Assembly: GCF_003999975.1 (NCBI RefSeq)
Contig: NZ_RJAC01000031.1
Span: 19,008 to 83,007 of the forward strand
Direction of reading: 5' to 3'
DNA: 64,000 bases
DNA from: Actinoplanes solisilvae
Lineage (GTDB): Bacteria > Actinomycetota > Actinomycetes > Mycobacteriales > Micromonosporaceae
Of this stretch, positions 56,775 through 64,000 are shown in pieces. The translations under genes and the position numbers were made by a program. The notes under the pieces were generated by a model. That model worked only from the letters and a program-made list of their open reading frames with translations, was not told the origin of the DNA and made no database searches. Position 1 is the stretch's first letter, and each line of letters opens with the position of its first letter.

Positions 56775-58452
56775 GCAGCTCGCACGCGACCTCGGCGGCG
56801 GGTTCGGGTCGCCGCCGGGTCTCGCGCTGCTCGGTGCGGGGCAGGCCCGGAAGCGGTCGGTGCTGCTGCGCATGCTGCTCAACGACGCCGATCGTCACTC
56901 CGGCGCGGCGCGGGCCCGGCTGCCGGAGGCGTACGAATATCTCGTCGAAACCCGGAAGGCCGACGAGCTGCTCGCCTATCCGAACGTCGGGCCGTGGCTC
57001 GTGCACGCCGTGCGCCGGCTCGGAAATCTGATCTCGTCGGACGTGCCGGTCTGGGCCGACCTGGCCTACCTGGGATGGGTGGCGGCGGCGCACTTCGTGA
57101 CGACGCGGCGCGAGGGCAGCATCGACGTGATCGTGCGGGACGGGGAGGTCATGCTGCCGGGGCTCGGGCTGGCCCGGCTCGACACGCCGGGGACGCACAC
57201 CGAGGCCACGATCTCGGTCAGCGGCGGGCGCATCGAGATGACGACCGAGCGGGCGCGGCTGATCCTGCGCGATCCGGGCGCCACCTCGGACGAACGGTGG
57301 TTGCCACTGCGCAAGCTCGGGGCGACGTACTCGGGTCTGCGAACGGTGTATCTCGACGACATCGACCCGTTTCGCGACCTGTCCGACCCGTACACGAAAG
57401 CGCAGTTGACCTCGCCGCCGCCCCGGCTGACGGCGGTCGAGGCGGCGGCCTGGTCGCGGGCGTTCGTCGGGGCGCTCGAGATTCTGCGGCGGCATCACGA
57501 GGGATACTCGGCGGGCATCGACGAGGTGCTGCGGGCGGTCGTGCCGCTGACCGCCACGCCGGTCGCCAACGGAGTCAGCAACACATCGCTGCACGCCTAT
57601 GGAAGCGTGAACATGAGCGCGGCGGGTGGGCCGCACCAGTTCGCACTCACACTGATCCACGAATGCCAGCATCTGAAACTGACCGCGCTGACCGACCAGG
57701 TCGAGCTGCAGAAGCCGTCGACCGTCAAGGACCTGTACGCCCCGTGGCGCGACGACCCTCGGCCGCTGTCGGGGTTGTTGCAGGGGATCTACGCACACAT
57801 CGGGGTCACCGATTTCTGGCGTGTCCATCGGCGTACGGCGGAGTCCCCGCTCGCCGACGTCGAGTTCGCGCGGTGGCGGGCCCAGGTGCGGCAGGCGCTG
57901 CTGGTGGCGGCCGGGTCGCCGTTGCTGACCGAGGACGGCGTGGCCTTCGTACGGGCCATGGGTGTGGCTGTTCGGCACTGGTCGTCGGAGAACGTGCCAC
58001 CGCGGCTCGAGTCGCTGGCCCGGGAGGCGTCGGCCGGTCATCTCGTGGCCTGGCGCGTGCGGAACATGGCCGTGCCGTCGTTGCCTTTGCGCGCCGATCT
58101 CGACCCGCACGGTATGCCGCCGTCCCAGGTCGTGGCAACGCCCGCGGGGTCGCGCGATCGGCTGCCGGTCGGCTATCTCAAGCTGAACCGGGCCGCGGGG
58201 TTGCCGGCCTCGCCCGCGCCCGCGTCGGATCTCGCGTACGCCGAGGGTGACTACGAGCGGGCGCTGACCCTCTACAACGACGAGATCCGTTCTTCTCCGT
58301 CTCCCGAGGCGTGGGCCGGTTTTGCGCTCTGCCTGCGTCACCTCGCCGGGGAGGAGCAGTCGGCGGCGCTGTTCCGGCGGCCCGAGGTGGTGGCTGCCCT
58401 CTATCACCAGGAACCCTGCGACATCGTCGAACTCACGGCCTGGCTGTCGTGA
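56764..58452 (+). CDS. HExxH-motif peptide-modification protein (putative 2-oxoglutarate-dependent beta-hydroxylase)
   Basis: 562 residues. The motif LIHECQHLKLTAL carries H299-E300-x-x-H303. Proteins of this HEXXH group co-occur with radical SAM/SPASM maturases and small precursors; recent work assigns members as 2-oxoglutarate-dependent peptide beta-hydroxylases, from memory. The context fits, with Asp and Asn abundant in the precursor core. The C-terminal part (about 480-560) looks TPR-like (YAEGDYERALTLYNDEIRSS). It overlaps the maturase by 11 bases and the exporter by 4 (GTGA), so the genes form one translational unit. Confidence 0.8.
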   Translation: MEPRQLARDLGGGFGSPPGLALLGAGQARKRSVLLRMLLNDADRHSGAARARLPEAYEYLVETRKADELLAYPNVGPWLVHAVRRLGNLISSDVPVWADLAYLGWVAAAHFVTTRREGSIDVIVRDGEVMLPGLGLARLDTPGTHTEATISVSGGRIEMTTERARLILRDPGATSDERWLPLRKLGATYSGLRTVYLDDIDPFRDLSDPYTKAQLTSPPPRLTAVEAAAWSRAFVGALEILRRHHEGYSAGIDEVLRAVVPLTATPVANGVSNTSLHAYGSVNMSAAGGPHQFALTLIHECQHLKLTALTDQVELQKPSTVKDLYAPWRDDPRPLSGLLQGIYAHIGVTDFWRVHRRTAESPLADVEFARWRAQVRQALLVAAGSPLLTEDGVAFVRAMGVAVRHWSSENVPPRLESLAREASAGHLVAWRVRNMAVPSLPLRADLDPHGMPPSQVVATPAGSRDRLPVGYLKLNRAAGLPASPAPASDLAYAEGDYERALTLYNDEIRSSPSPEAWAGFALCLRHLAGEEQSAALFRRPEVVAALYHQEPCDIVELTAWLS

Positions 58453-59768
58453 CCCTGCTGAAAAACCAGAGATTTCTGCTGTTGTGGAGCGGTAACGCGC
58501 TCTCCCTGGTCGGCACGTCGGGTGTCCGACTCGCCTATCCGCTGCTGGCGCTGACCCTGTTCGACTCCCCCTCGCTCGCCGGATGGATCGCGTTCGCCGC
58601 CGCCGTACCGACGCTGTTGCTGCAGGTGCCGGCGGGTCTCGCGGCCGACACGGTGAACCGGCGCCTCGTCATGCTGCTCGCGTCGGCGGCCGGCCTGATC
58701 GCCACGACGGCGGTGCTGCTGGCCTCGGCGCTCGACCTGCGCGGCACGGCGATCATCCTGGTCGTCGCCGCGGTCGTCGAGGGCTGCGCGTACGTCTTCT
58801 TCAGCATCGCCGAGGTCGGCGCGGTCCGCGATGTGGTGGACGAGCGGCACCGCACGGTCGCGTTCTCGTTCCTGGAGGCCGAACAACCCATCGGCAACCT
58901 CGCCGGGCGCGCGGTCGGTGGCGCGTTGTTCGACCTGTCGCGCTGGGCGCCGTTCCTCCTCAACGCTTTCTCGTACGTCTTCTGCCTGGTCACCCTGGCC
59001 CGAATGCCCTCGCGACTGTTCGACCCCCGCCCGTCCGCGGCGGCACCCGCTCCGGACCCGTTCGTGGAGGCGCCCACTCCGGACCCGTTCGTGGGGGCGC
59101 CCGCTCCGGACCAGTCCTGGGGCGGCACCGCTCTCGGGCGGGTCACCGGCTTCTGGCAACGGATGAGCGAAGGCCTCGTCTGGCTGTGGCGAATCCCCTA
59201 CTTACGTCTGACCACCGTCATAACCGGCGTCACCAACGTCCTTTTCCAATGCATCTTCCTCCTGATCCTCGTCGTAACGACCCGCGACGGCCGTCCCGTG
59301 TGGACGGTCGGCGCGATCCTGGCCGCGGCCGGCGTCGGCGGCATCCTGGGCTCGGTCGTCGCGCCTCGCCTCGAACGCGCGGCGTCGCCCCGAGCGCTGT
59401 TCCTGATCTGCGTGTGGGCCTGGACGGCGCTGTTGGCGCTGGTGGCCCTGAGTACGCACACGTTGGTGCTGGTCGTCGCGTGGGGCGGCGTCGGCGCGGT
59501 CGGCTCGGTGGTCTCGGTGACGCTGACCGTCACCCGAGCTCGCGCCGTCCCCGATGGCGCCCTGGGCCGCATCGTCAGCGCCGCCTCGGTCATCACCGAC
59601 GGCGCCGTACCGGTCGGCGCGGTGCTGGGCGGCTACCTGCTGGCCACGGCCGGCCCCGAGGTCACCGCCCGAGTGGTCCTGGCCGCCATGCTGATAGCGG
59701 CCGTCCTCTGCACCCGCCTGCTGCGCCCCGCCCCGGCCTCCTCGCTCTCAGACTTCGTCCCCGAGTAA
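58449..59768 (+). CDS. MFS transporter of the RiPP locus
   Basis: 439 residues from GTG 58449, which overlaps the previous stop. About 11 to 12 membrane helices, starting FLLLWSGNALSLVGTSGVRL, typical of the MFS3/DHA3 (enterobactin exporter-like) group. The cytoplasmic centre contains a two-and-a-half-fold repeat, APAPDPFVEAPTPDPFVGAP. It likely exports the modified peptide. No dedicated protease is found in the locus. Confidence 0.85.
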   Translation: MTLLKNQRFLLLWSGNALSLVGTSGVRLAYPLLALTLFDSPSLAGWIAFAAAVPTLLLQVPAGLAADTVNRRLVMLLASAAGLIATTAVLLASALDLRGTAIILVVAAVVEGCAYVFFSIAEVGAVRDVVDERHRTVAFSFLEAEQPIGNLAGRAVGGALFDLSRWAPFLLNAFSYVFCLVTLARMPSRLFDPRPSAAAPAPDPFVEAPTPDPFVGAPAPDQSWGGTALGRVTGFWQRMSEGLVWLWRIPYLRLTTVITGVTNVLFQCIFLLILVVTTRDGRPVWTVGAILAAAGVGGILGSVVAPRLERAASPRALFLICVWAWTALLALVALSTHTLVLVVAWGGVGAVGSVVSVTLTVTRARAVPDGALGRIVSAASVITDGAVPVGAVLGGYLLATAGPEVTARVVLAAMLIAAVLCTRLLRPAPASSLSDFVPE

Positions 59769-59798
59769 CCGCCCCACCCTCCGGCTCAAAGGCCGACG

Positions 59799-60262
59799 AT
59801 GTGCGGGGCGGGCGACGTAAGGGCGCCGAACTCGACGGCGAAGGTCGGCCGATCACCGAATCTGGCGAACATCGGCGTCGAAGCCATCGACGTCAAGGTC
59901 ATCGAGCACATGCATATGCTTCCCGAAGACGTCACCGGCCGCGTCATCGTCCGGCGGGTCTGGCCCGACGAGGGCCTGTGGTGCTATGACGAGCTGGACG
60001 AAGACGGCTGAGCGAGACGCCACGTCGTGGTCCGTGCCGGCACGGGCGAGTTCCTGGCGGCCGGCTCTCTCGATGAGTGGATGGAAGCCCGCCAGACCGG
60101 TGGCGTCGACGCCGGCATCGCCTACGAACGCCGTTACGGCCGCCTGCCCGACGCCGCTTTTCCACAACCGTCCCCGACCTGGACCCACCGCTCGAGCCGT
60201 TCGACCGCGACGAGTTCGAGCGCTTGTGGCGGCGGGGCCGCGCTTTCCTCGGCGGGCCGTGA
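59799..60262 (+). pseudogene. Broken gene: internal stop and probable frameshift
   Basis: One frame codes well from about 59860 to a TGA at 60009-60011 (ending LWCYDELDEDG), then continues in the same frame for about 50 codons (VVRAGTGEFLAAGSLDEWME, then RRYGRLPDAAF). Coding character then moves to another frame near the TTTT run at 60162-60165, ending DRDEFERLWRRGRAFLGGP at a TGA. This looks like one gene with a nonsense and a frameshift change. The product is unrecognised. Sequencing error or two small genes are alternatives. Confidence 0.45.
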
Positions 60263-60275
60263 CAATCAGCAGGTG

Positions 60276-60791
60276 ATGCTGGTTCCGTTCACCGCCGAGC
60301 TGCTGCCGACGGTGCAGGTGTGGTTCGAGGATGCCGAGGTGCGCCGGTGGCTCGGCGGGCCGGATTGGCCGGCCCAGTCGCTGCGCATGCACGGGCAGGG
60401 GCTCGGCGAGGAGTTCCGCGGGCGGCGGGTGCTGCGCGACCACTCGTGGGTAGCGCTCGACGACGACGGCGAACCGGTCGGCTTGATCGGCGGCGAGGTC
60501 TACGACCACTGGGACGAAACGGCGGGCCCGGCGATGGGGCTGGCCTATGTCGTCGACCCGCGGCGGTGGCGGCAGGGTTACGGTGCCGCGATGCTGCGCG
60601 CCGTCGTCGGATCCGACGAGGTGGCGGATGTCGTGGTGTTCGCGGCGGGCATCGAACCGGAAAACAAGGCCAGCGTGCGATGTGCGGTCGCGGCCGGCTT
60701 CCGGCCCGAGAACGGTGAGCCCGATCACGAGGGCATCGTCCACCACCTGCTGCGGCGAAATCCGGGTGACCAGGATGCCCGGCTCGGTTAG
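60276..60791 (+). CDS. GNAT-family N-acetyltransferase
   Basis: 171 residues from ATG 60276 (MLVPFTAELLPTVQVWFEDA). The GNAT fold is seen in WVALDDDGEPVGLIGGEVYD, AYVVDPRRWRQGYGAAMLRAV (the acetyl-CoA Q/R-x-x-G-x-G/A loop) and IEPENKASVRCAVAAGF. The substrate is unknown. An open frame continues upstream into the broken gene but changes codon character. Confidence 0.85.
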   Translation: MLVPFTAELLPTVQVWFEDAEVRRWLGGPDWPAQSLRMHGQGLGEEFRGRRVLRDHSWVALDDDGEPVGLIGGEVYDHWDETAGPAMGLAYVVDPRRWRQGYGAAMLRAVVGSDEVADVVVFAAGIEPENKASVRCAVAAGFRPENGEPDHEGIVHHLLRRNPGDQDARLG

Positions 60792-60801
60792 GTTCGCCGG
60801 A

Positions 60802-61311
60802 ATGGAAGCACTGACCGAGAAGGAGATCCGGGGCTCCTTCGTCAACTGCAGCAAGGGCGAGGCCGGGCGGATCAGGATGCCGGCCGGTTTCGCCGACGAG
60901 TCGACCCGGTGGGACGACCTCGACTTTCTCGGCTGGACCGATCCGGGGGCGCCGTTGCGGGCGCTGCTGGTCGTGCCGGGCGATAACGGGCCCACCGGCC
61001 TGGTGCTGCGCCGGCCCGAGTCGCGCCGCGCCAGCGCGTTGCGGTCGAGCATGTGCCAGGTCTGCCTGACCGAGCACGCGTCGTCTGGGGTGGCGCTCTT
61101 CGTGGCGCCGCTGTCCGGCGCGGCCGGGCGCAACGGCAACACGGTCGGCGAATACCTCTGCGCCGACCTGGCCTGCTCGCTCTATCTGCGCGGCAAACGC
61201 AAGCCGAAGATGCGCCTGGTCCACCGCGAGGAGACCCTGACCCTCGACGAACGCATCACCCGTGCGCTGACCAACCTGCGCGCCTTCACCGACCGGGTGG
61301 TCGCCGGCTGA
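60802..61311 (+). CDS. FBP (EF-G-binding type) treble-clef zinc protein
   Basis: 169 residues. It opens with LTEKEIRGSFVNCSKGEAGR and has the zinc ligands in MCQVCLTEH and CADLACSLYL, as in the FBP_C family related to the C-terminal domain of FusB-type elongation factor G-binding proteins. It lacks the FusB N-terminal helical bundle. It may act on translation, but fusidic acid resistance cannot be claimed. It starts 10 bases after the GNAT stop and is followed by a GNRA-loop terminator. Confidence 0.75.
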   Translation: MEALTEKEIRGSFVNCSKGEAGRIRMPAGFADESTRWDDLDFLGWTDPGAPLRALLVVPGDNGPTGLVLRRPESRRASALRSSMCQVCLTEHASSGVALFVAPLSGAAGRNGNTVGEYLCADLACSLYLRGKRKPKMRLVHREETLTLDERITRALTNLRAFTDRVVAG

Positions 61312-61345
61312 TGGCCCGAACCCGGAGCTCCCCCGGACAAGACCC

Positions 61346-61371
61346 AGGCCTCGCCGGCAACGGCGAGGCCT
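61346..61371. terminator. Hairpin with GCAA tetraloop
   Basis: An 11-bp perfect stem pairs AGGCCTCGCCG (61346-61356) with CGGCGAGGCCT (61361-61371), with a GCAA loop followed by TCTTC. It lies between convergent genes and probably serves both. Confidence 0.8.
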
Positions 61372-61394
61372 TCTTCGTGCGGGCCAGAACCGGC

Positions 61395-61772
61395 TCAGTC
61401 CCAGCTCGTCGCGTGCTGGTCGAAGTCGGCGCTGTGGCGGGGGATGACGCAGGCGATGTGGCCGCCGGGCACGCGCAGGATGCGGCAGTCGAGCCACTGG
61501 TCGATCTGTTCGGCGCCCAGGGCGATCAGACGGGCGGTCTCGGCGTCGAGGTCGTCGGTCTCGAAGTCGACGTGGAAGCGGGCGCTGTCGTCGACCGCCT
61601 GCACGGCCAGCGTCAGGCCGGGCAGGGCACCCGGCAGCGACGTGAACTGCTCCTCGCCGGGGACCGGCCGGGCCGGCACGCCGAGCGCCCGCGACCAGAA
61701 CGTCGCGGCCGTGGCCGCCGAGGCGGTCGGGACGTCGATGAGAATGGTTGACAGCCGACTGCGGTGGGCCAT
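61395..61772 (-). CDS. VOC-family (glyoxalase-fold) protein
   Basis: 125 residues with two beta-alpha-beta modules: LSTILIDVPTASAATAATFW with ALGVPARPVP, and RFHVDFETDDLDAETARLIA with LRVPGGHIACVIPR. Metal ligands are incomplete, so a binding or resistance role is as likely as catalysis. GAGGAAAGG precedes the ATG. Confidence 0.8.
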   Translation of the reverse strand: MAHRSRLSTILIDVPTASAATAATFWSRALGVPARPVPGEEQFTSLPGALPGLTLAVQAVDDSARFHVDFETDDLDAETARLIALGAEQIDQWLDCRILRVPGGHIACVIPRHSADFDQHATSWD

Positions 61773-62117
61773 CGTCGTTACCTTTCCTCGAAGCGAGCGG
61801 GGCCGGCCGGAGCGGCGGCCGGCCGGAGCCCACGAGCTCGATCAGCACGCGGAACCCCGTCCACATCCACGCGGGCACTCAACCACACGGATACGACAGG
61901 TTTCAGGACGTCGGCTCGGGGTCGGGCTCCGAGCCGGTCCGCCGGGACCCGAGGAAACATCGCCTCTCGCCCCACTAAGGAAGAAACCTACACTTTTCAC
62001 CCGTTTTGCTATAGATTGATGAACATCGATCAAACGCGCTCATTACTTGCACGACTCGATCCACCGAGCGCGCTGCACGGGGACGCACGCCAATCACGGG
62101 GCCGGGTGAGCTGTTCG
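61773..62117. other. Accessory intergenic region with promoter
   Basis: The left part holds two direct copies of GGCCGGCCGGAG (61801-61812 and 61817-61828). G+C falls sharply from about 61980. No gene is supported here; an upstream extension of the sigma gene frame through it lacks family similarity. Confidence 0.5.
62007..62015 (+). promoter_or_regulatory. Extended -10 element upstream of sigma gene
   Basis: TGCTATAGA (TGN plus TATAGA) lies in an AT-rich stretch about 100 bases before the sigma-factor ATG. No clear -35 is visible. Confidence 0.4.
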
Positions 62118-62612
62118 ATGGAGAGCAGGCGAAATGAAGCAGAGTTCGAGAGATTCGCGCGAACCATCCGACGATGGTTACGTCGTGAGGCCTACGACGT
62201 CTGCGGCGACTGGCACGAGGCAGACGACCTGGTTCAGGTAGCGCTCTACCAGATCTACCGCAACTGGAGCCGACTGGACCGCCGCGACGGACTCGGCGCC
62301 TACGCACGGCGCGTCGTAGTGCACAGCTTCATCAGCGAACGCCGCAGGAAACGCTGGCGACATGAAGTTCTGGCGCTGGAAGCGGTGGAGACCGAACAGA
62401 GCGCCGCCCCGCAAGTCGACGTCGATGTCCGAGTGGCGCTGCTCCCGGCGCTCAAGCGGCTGGGTTCGCGTCAGCGCGCCGTACTGACCCTTCGGTTCCT
62501 GCGTGACCTCAGCGTCGAGGAGACCGCCAGAGAGCTGGGCTGCGCTACCAGCACGGTGACGAGCCAAACAGTGCGAGCGCTCAACACACTGCGGCGCGAT
62601 GTCGAATTCTGA
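62118..62612 (+). CDS. SigE-family ECF sigma factor
   Basis: 164 residues from ATG 62118. Region 2: GDWHEADDLVQVALYQIYRN; region 4: RLGSRQRAVLTLRFLRDLSV and ETARELGCATSTVTSQTVRA. No anti-sigma gene adjoins; the secreted protein gene follows after 80 bases. Codon bias is weaker than in the chromosome core, with several A/T-ending codons, suggesting acquired DNA. Confidence 0.85.
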   Translation: MESRRNEAEFERFARTIRRWLRREAYDVCGDWHEADDLVQVALYQIYRNWSRLDRRDGLGAYARRVVVHSFISERRRKRWRHEVLALEAVETEQSAAPQVDVDVRVALLPALKRLGSRQRAVLTLRFLRDLSVEETARELGCATSTVTSQTVRALNTLRRDVEF

Positions 62613-62692
62613 CGGCGACGTGCAGCGCGCCGCTCGCACCACCGCGTGTACGGAGTACCACTCATTGAGCACATAACGGGAGGAACTACTCG

Positions 62693-63646
62693 ATGAGACT
62701 GTCTCGCGCATTGGCTGTCGCCGCCGCAGGACTGGTAGTCGCGCCCCTGCTGACCAGCGGGAGCGGACTGGCGGCACCCGCTGCGGGCAGCAACACCTGG
62801 CAGCCCGCGCTCATCTCAACGGAACCGCTCTACGACGGCTCCGCAGTCCGCATGCGCTACACGGAGGGAATCACCGTCGTCGCTGGCGCAGGCGCCAAGG
62901 TCTATTTCACAAGCTCGGACTCCGGCCGGATGACTTCCGACGGCCGGCGCGTCCACAACAGGTCCGTCCAGGTGAGCGAACCGCAGGGCGTCAGCCGGGG
63001 CGGAGCTGCTGCGGCGAAATACGCTGACACCGGCCGCAGCGTCTACTCCGACGCTGTTGCGGCGGGTTTCAGCCCGGCGAAAGCCCGGCAGCAGGCCCGA
63101 ACGCAGGACGGCGCACTACTGGCTGAGCCGCCCATCGCCGCATCGGGATGCGTCTACAGCGAGACCAATTATCCCGATTCCGACTTCGAGTGGTCCGGCT
63201 GCTACCGGCTCTACAACGTCGACGACGCGGACGCCAACGCCTGGTACGGCGCAGGGTCGGGCACCGCGCACGGGTGGGGCACCGGCGTGCTGGGCGGCGG
63301 CAAGGAACTCCAGAAGGGATACAGCGAGGTCTCCTGGAGCGGCAGCGGCGCAGAAATAATTGAAGCGTCGCCCGCAGCAAACACGACCAGCAGCTCCAAC
63401 TGCGGCACGTTCACCGTCGGGCTGAGCCAGATCGTCGAGCTTTCCTACCAGACGCCGCTCTGCAAGGACGGCTGGTGGGTGACGTGGAATCCGACGGTGC
63501 ACAAGGTGGAATGGCACGGAGCAAGCGCCGGGGGTTCGAACGACAGCCGTTCAGCGTCGGGCGCAAGCACAGTGCGGTTGCCGTGGAGCACACCGACCGT
63601 CTACATGAACTATCGCATCGGCTGGACGTACGCCTGCTTCTGCTGA
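62693..63646 (+). CDS. Secreted cysteine-containing protein of unknown function
   Basis: 317 residues. The signal peptide is RLSRALAVAAAGLVVAPLLT with cleavage near LAAPA. The mature part has GCVYSETNYPDSDFEWSGCY, SNCGTFTVG, LCKDGWW and the extreme C-terminus ACFC, so several disulfides are likely. It is Ser/Gly/Tyr/Trp-rich and predicted beta-rich. GGGAGG lies 9 bases before the ATG. It sits directly downstream of the SigE-type factor, which may control it. I recognise no domain. Confidence 0.7.
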   Translation: MRLSRALAVAAAGLVVAPLLTSGSGLAAPAAGSNTWQPALISTEPLYDGSAVRMRYTEGITVVAGAGAKVYFTSSDSGRMTSDGRRVHNRSVQVSEPQGVSRGGAAAAKYADTGRSVYSDAVAAGFSPAKARQQARTQDGALLAEPPIAASGCVYSETNYPDSDFEWSGCYRLYNVDDADANAWYGAGSGTAHGWGTGVLGGGKELQKGYSEVSWSGSGAEIIEASPAANTTSSSNCGTFTVGLSQIVELSYQTPLCKDGWWVTWNPTVHKVEWHGASAGGSNDSRSASGASTVRLPWSTPTVYMNYRIGWTYACFC

Positions 63647-63718
63647 CCGCGTACCGGATGGGCTTAGACCGCATCTCGATAGGGGTTGTTGAGGACCAAC
63701 ATCATTCGTTGTACGGGT

Positions 63719-64000
63719 GTGAGTGATGTGGAGAAGTACTGCCCGGAGTCGTTGTGGCACCTCGTGCAGCCGCTGCTGCCCGCCCACCCGGAAAGACACC
63801 AGGGCGGTGGGCGGCGACGCATCGATGATCGGGTCGCGGTAGCGGCGATCGTCTACGCCTTGCAGACCGGCTGTGCGTGGGACGCGTTGCCCGAGTCGTT
63901 CCCGATCTCCCGGGCGACCGCGCATCGCCGGTTCACCGAATGGGTGGAACAGGGCGTCATGCAGGCGTTTCACCAGGCGACGCTGGACGTTCTCGGTGCC
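63719..64000 (+). mobile_element. IS5-family insertion sequence, transposase N-terminus (cut by window)
   Basis: From GTG 63719, 94 codons read to the window end: VSDVEKYCPESLWHLVQPLL, then RRIDDRVAVAAIVYALQTGC, WDALPESF and RFTEWVEQGV. This is the N-terminal domain (DUF4096 type) of IS5/ISL2-like transposases. The left end probably lies at about 63660-63700, where TAGGGGTTGTTGAGGA could be part of the terminal repeat; the matching right end is outside the window. Catalytic DDE residues are not visible, so it may be intact or broken. Confidence 0.8.

Overview
The window is about 72% G+C, uses GTG and TTG starts freely, and has the codon bias of an actinobacterium. The gene set fits a filamentous member of the Micromonosporaceae (Actinoplanes-like): a Holin-X-type pair, a GlgE alpha-glucan operon, polyphosphate glucokinase, an F420-type PPOX protein, SigB/SigF-type and SigE-type sigma factors, a PknB-type kinase, and TetR-MFS pairs. 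This assignment is an inference from gene content; there is no rRNA or tRNA in the window to test it. Most of the window reads as ordinary chromosome. Accessory character appears near 18.1-19.0 kb, 55.1-60.3 kb and 61.8-64.0 kb, where an IS5-type transposase runs off the right edge.

Layout. 0-4.3 kb: a small membrane-protein pair, a FolP2-like dihydropteroate synthase homologue, and a divergent TetR/DHA2-exporter pair with two matching operators. 4.5-12.9 kb: an XRE/MmyB-type regulator divergent from an SDR reductase, a polysaccharide deacetylase-glycosyltransferase fusion with a small coupled membrane protein, a Ser/Thr kinase, a secreted beta-propeller/LamG protein and a lipoprotein. 13.0-18.1 kb: a second TetR/DHA2 pair, an amidohydrolase, a PfkB kinase flanked by two tiny genes, and an alpha/beta hydrolase. 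18.1-19.0 kb: a gene-poor gap with repeats and a 30-bp-arm hairpin. 19.0-26.6 kb: htpG, citrate synthase, a universal stress protein, a GGDEF-EAL protein and exonuclease III. 26.7-29.4 kb: a PAS/GAF/SpoIIE phosphatase translationally coupled to a cobalamin-binding protein that carries the photoreceptor W-x9-EH signature. 30.0-40.8 kb: RidA, a second LamG protein, HrpA helicase, an aldo/keto reductase, a CHASE/PAS histidine kinase and an SH3-glucosaminidase. 41.0-47.6 kb: a PAP2 phosphatase with a general-stress-type protein, a SigB/SigF-type sigma factor, ppgK with a PPOX protein, a SigE-type sigma factor with a membrane partner, and two unknowns.

47.8-55.1 kb is a complete GlgE pathway operon (glgE-treS-mak-glgB) converting trehalose to alpha-glucan through maltose-1-phosphate. 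Directly downstream, 55.4-59.8 kb, is a compact RiPP locus: a 54-residue precursor with tandem F-N-S / F-V-D triplets at its C-terminus, an FxsB-like radical SAM/SPASM maturase, an HExxH peptide-modifying protein and an MFS exporter, all tightly packed or overlapping. The right end has a broken gene, a GNAT acetyltransferase, an FBP (EF-G-binding type) zinc protein, a VOC protein, a SigE-type sigma factor, a secreted protein ending in ACFC, and the IS.

The two most interesting systems are the RiPP locus, whose C-terminus departs from the usual FxSxx-COOH ending, and the predicted B12 light sensor coupled to a SpoIIE-type phosphatase. Perfect hairpins mark several convergent gene junctions, and two of the hairpins share 26 identical bases.
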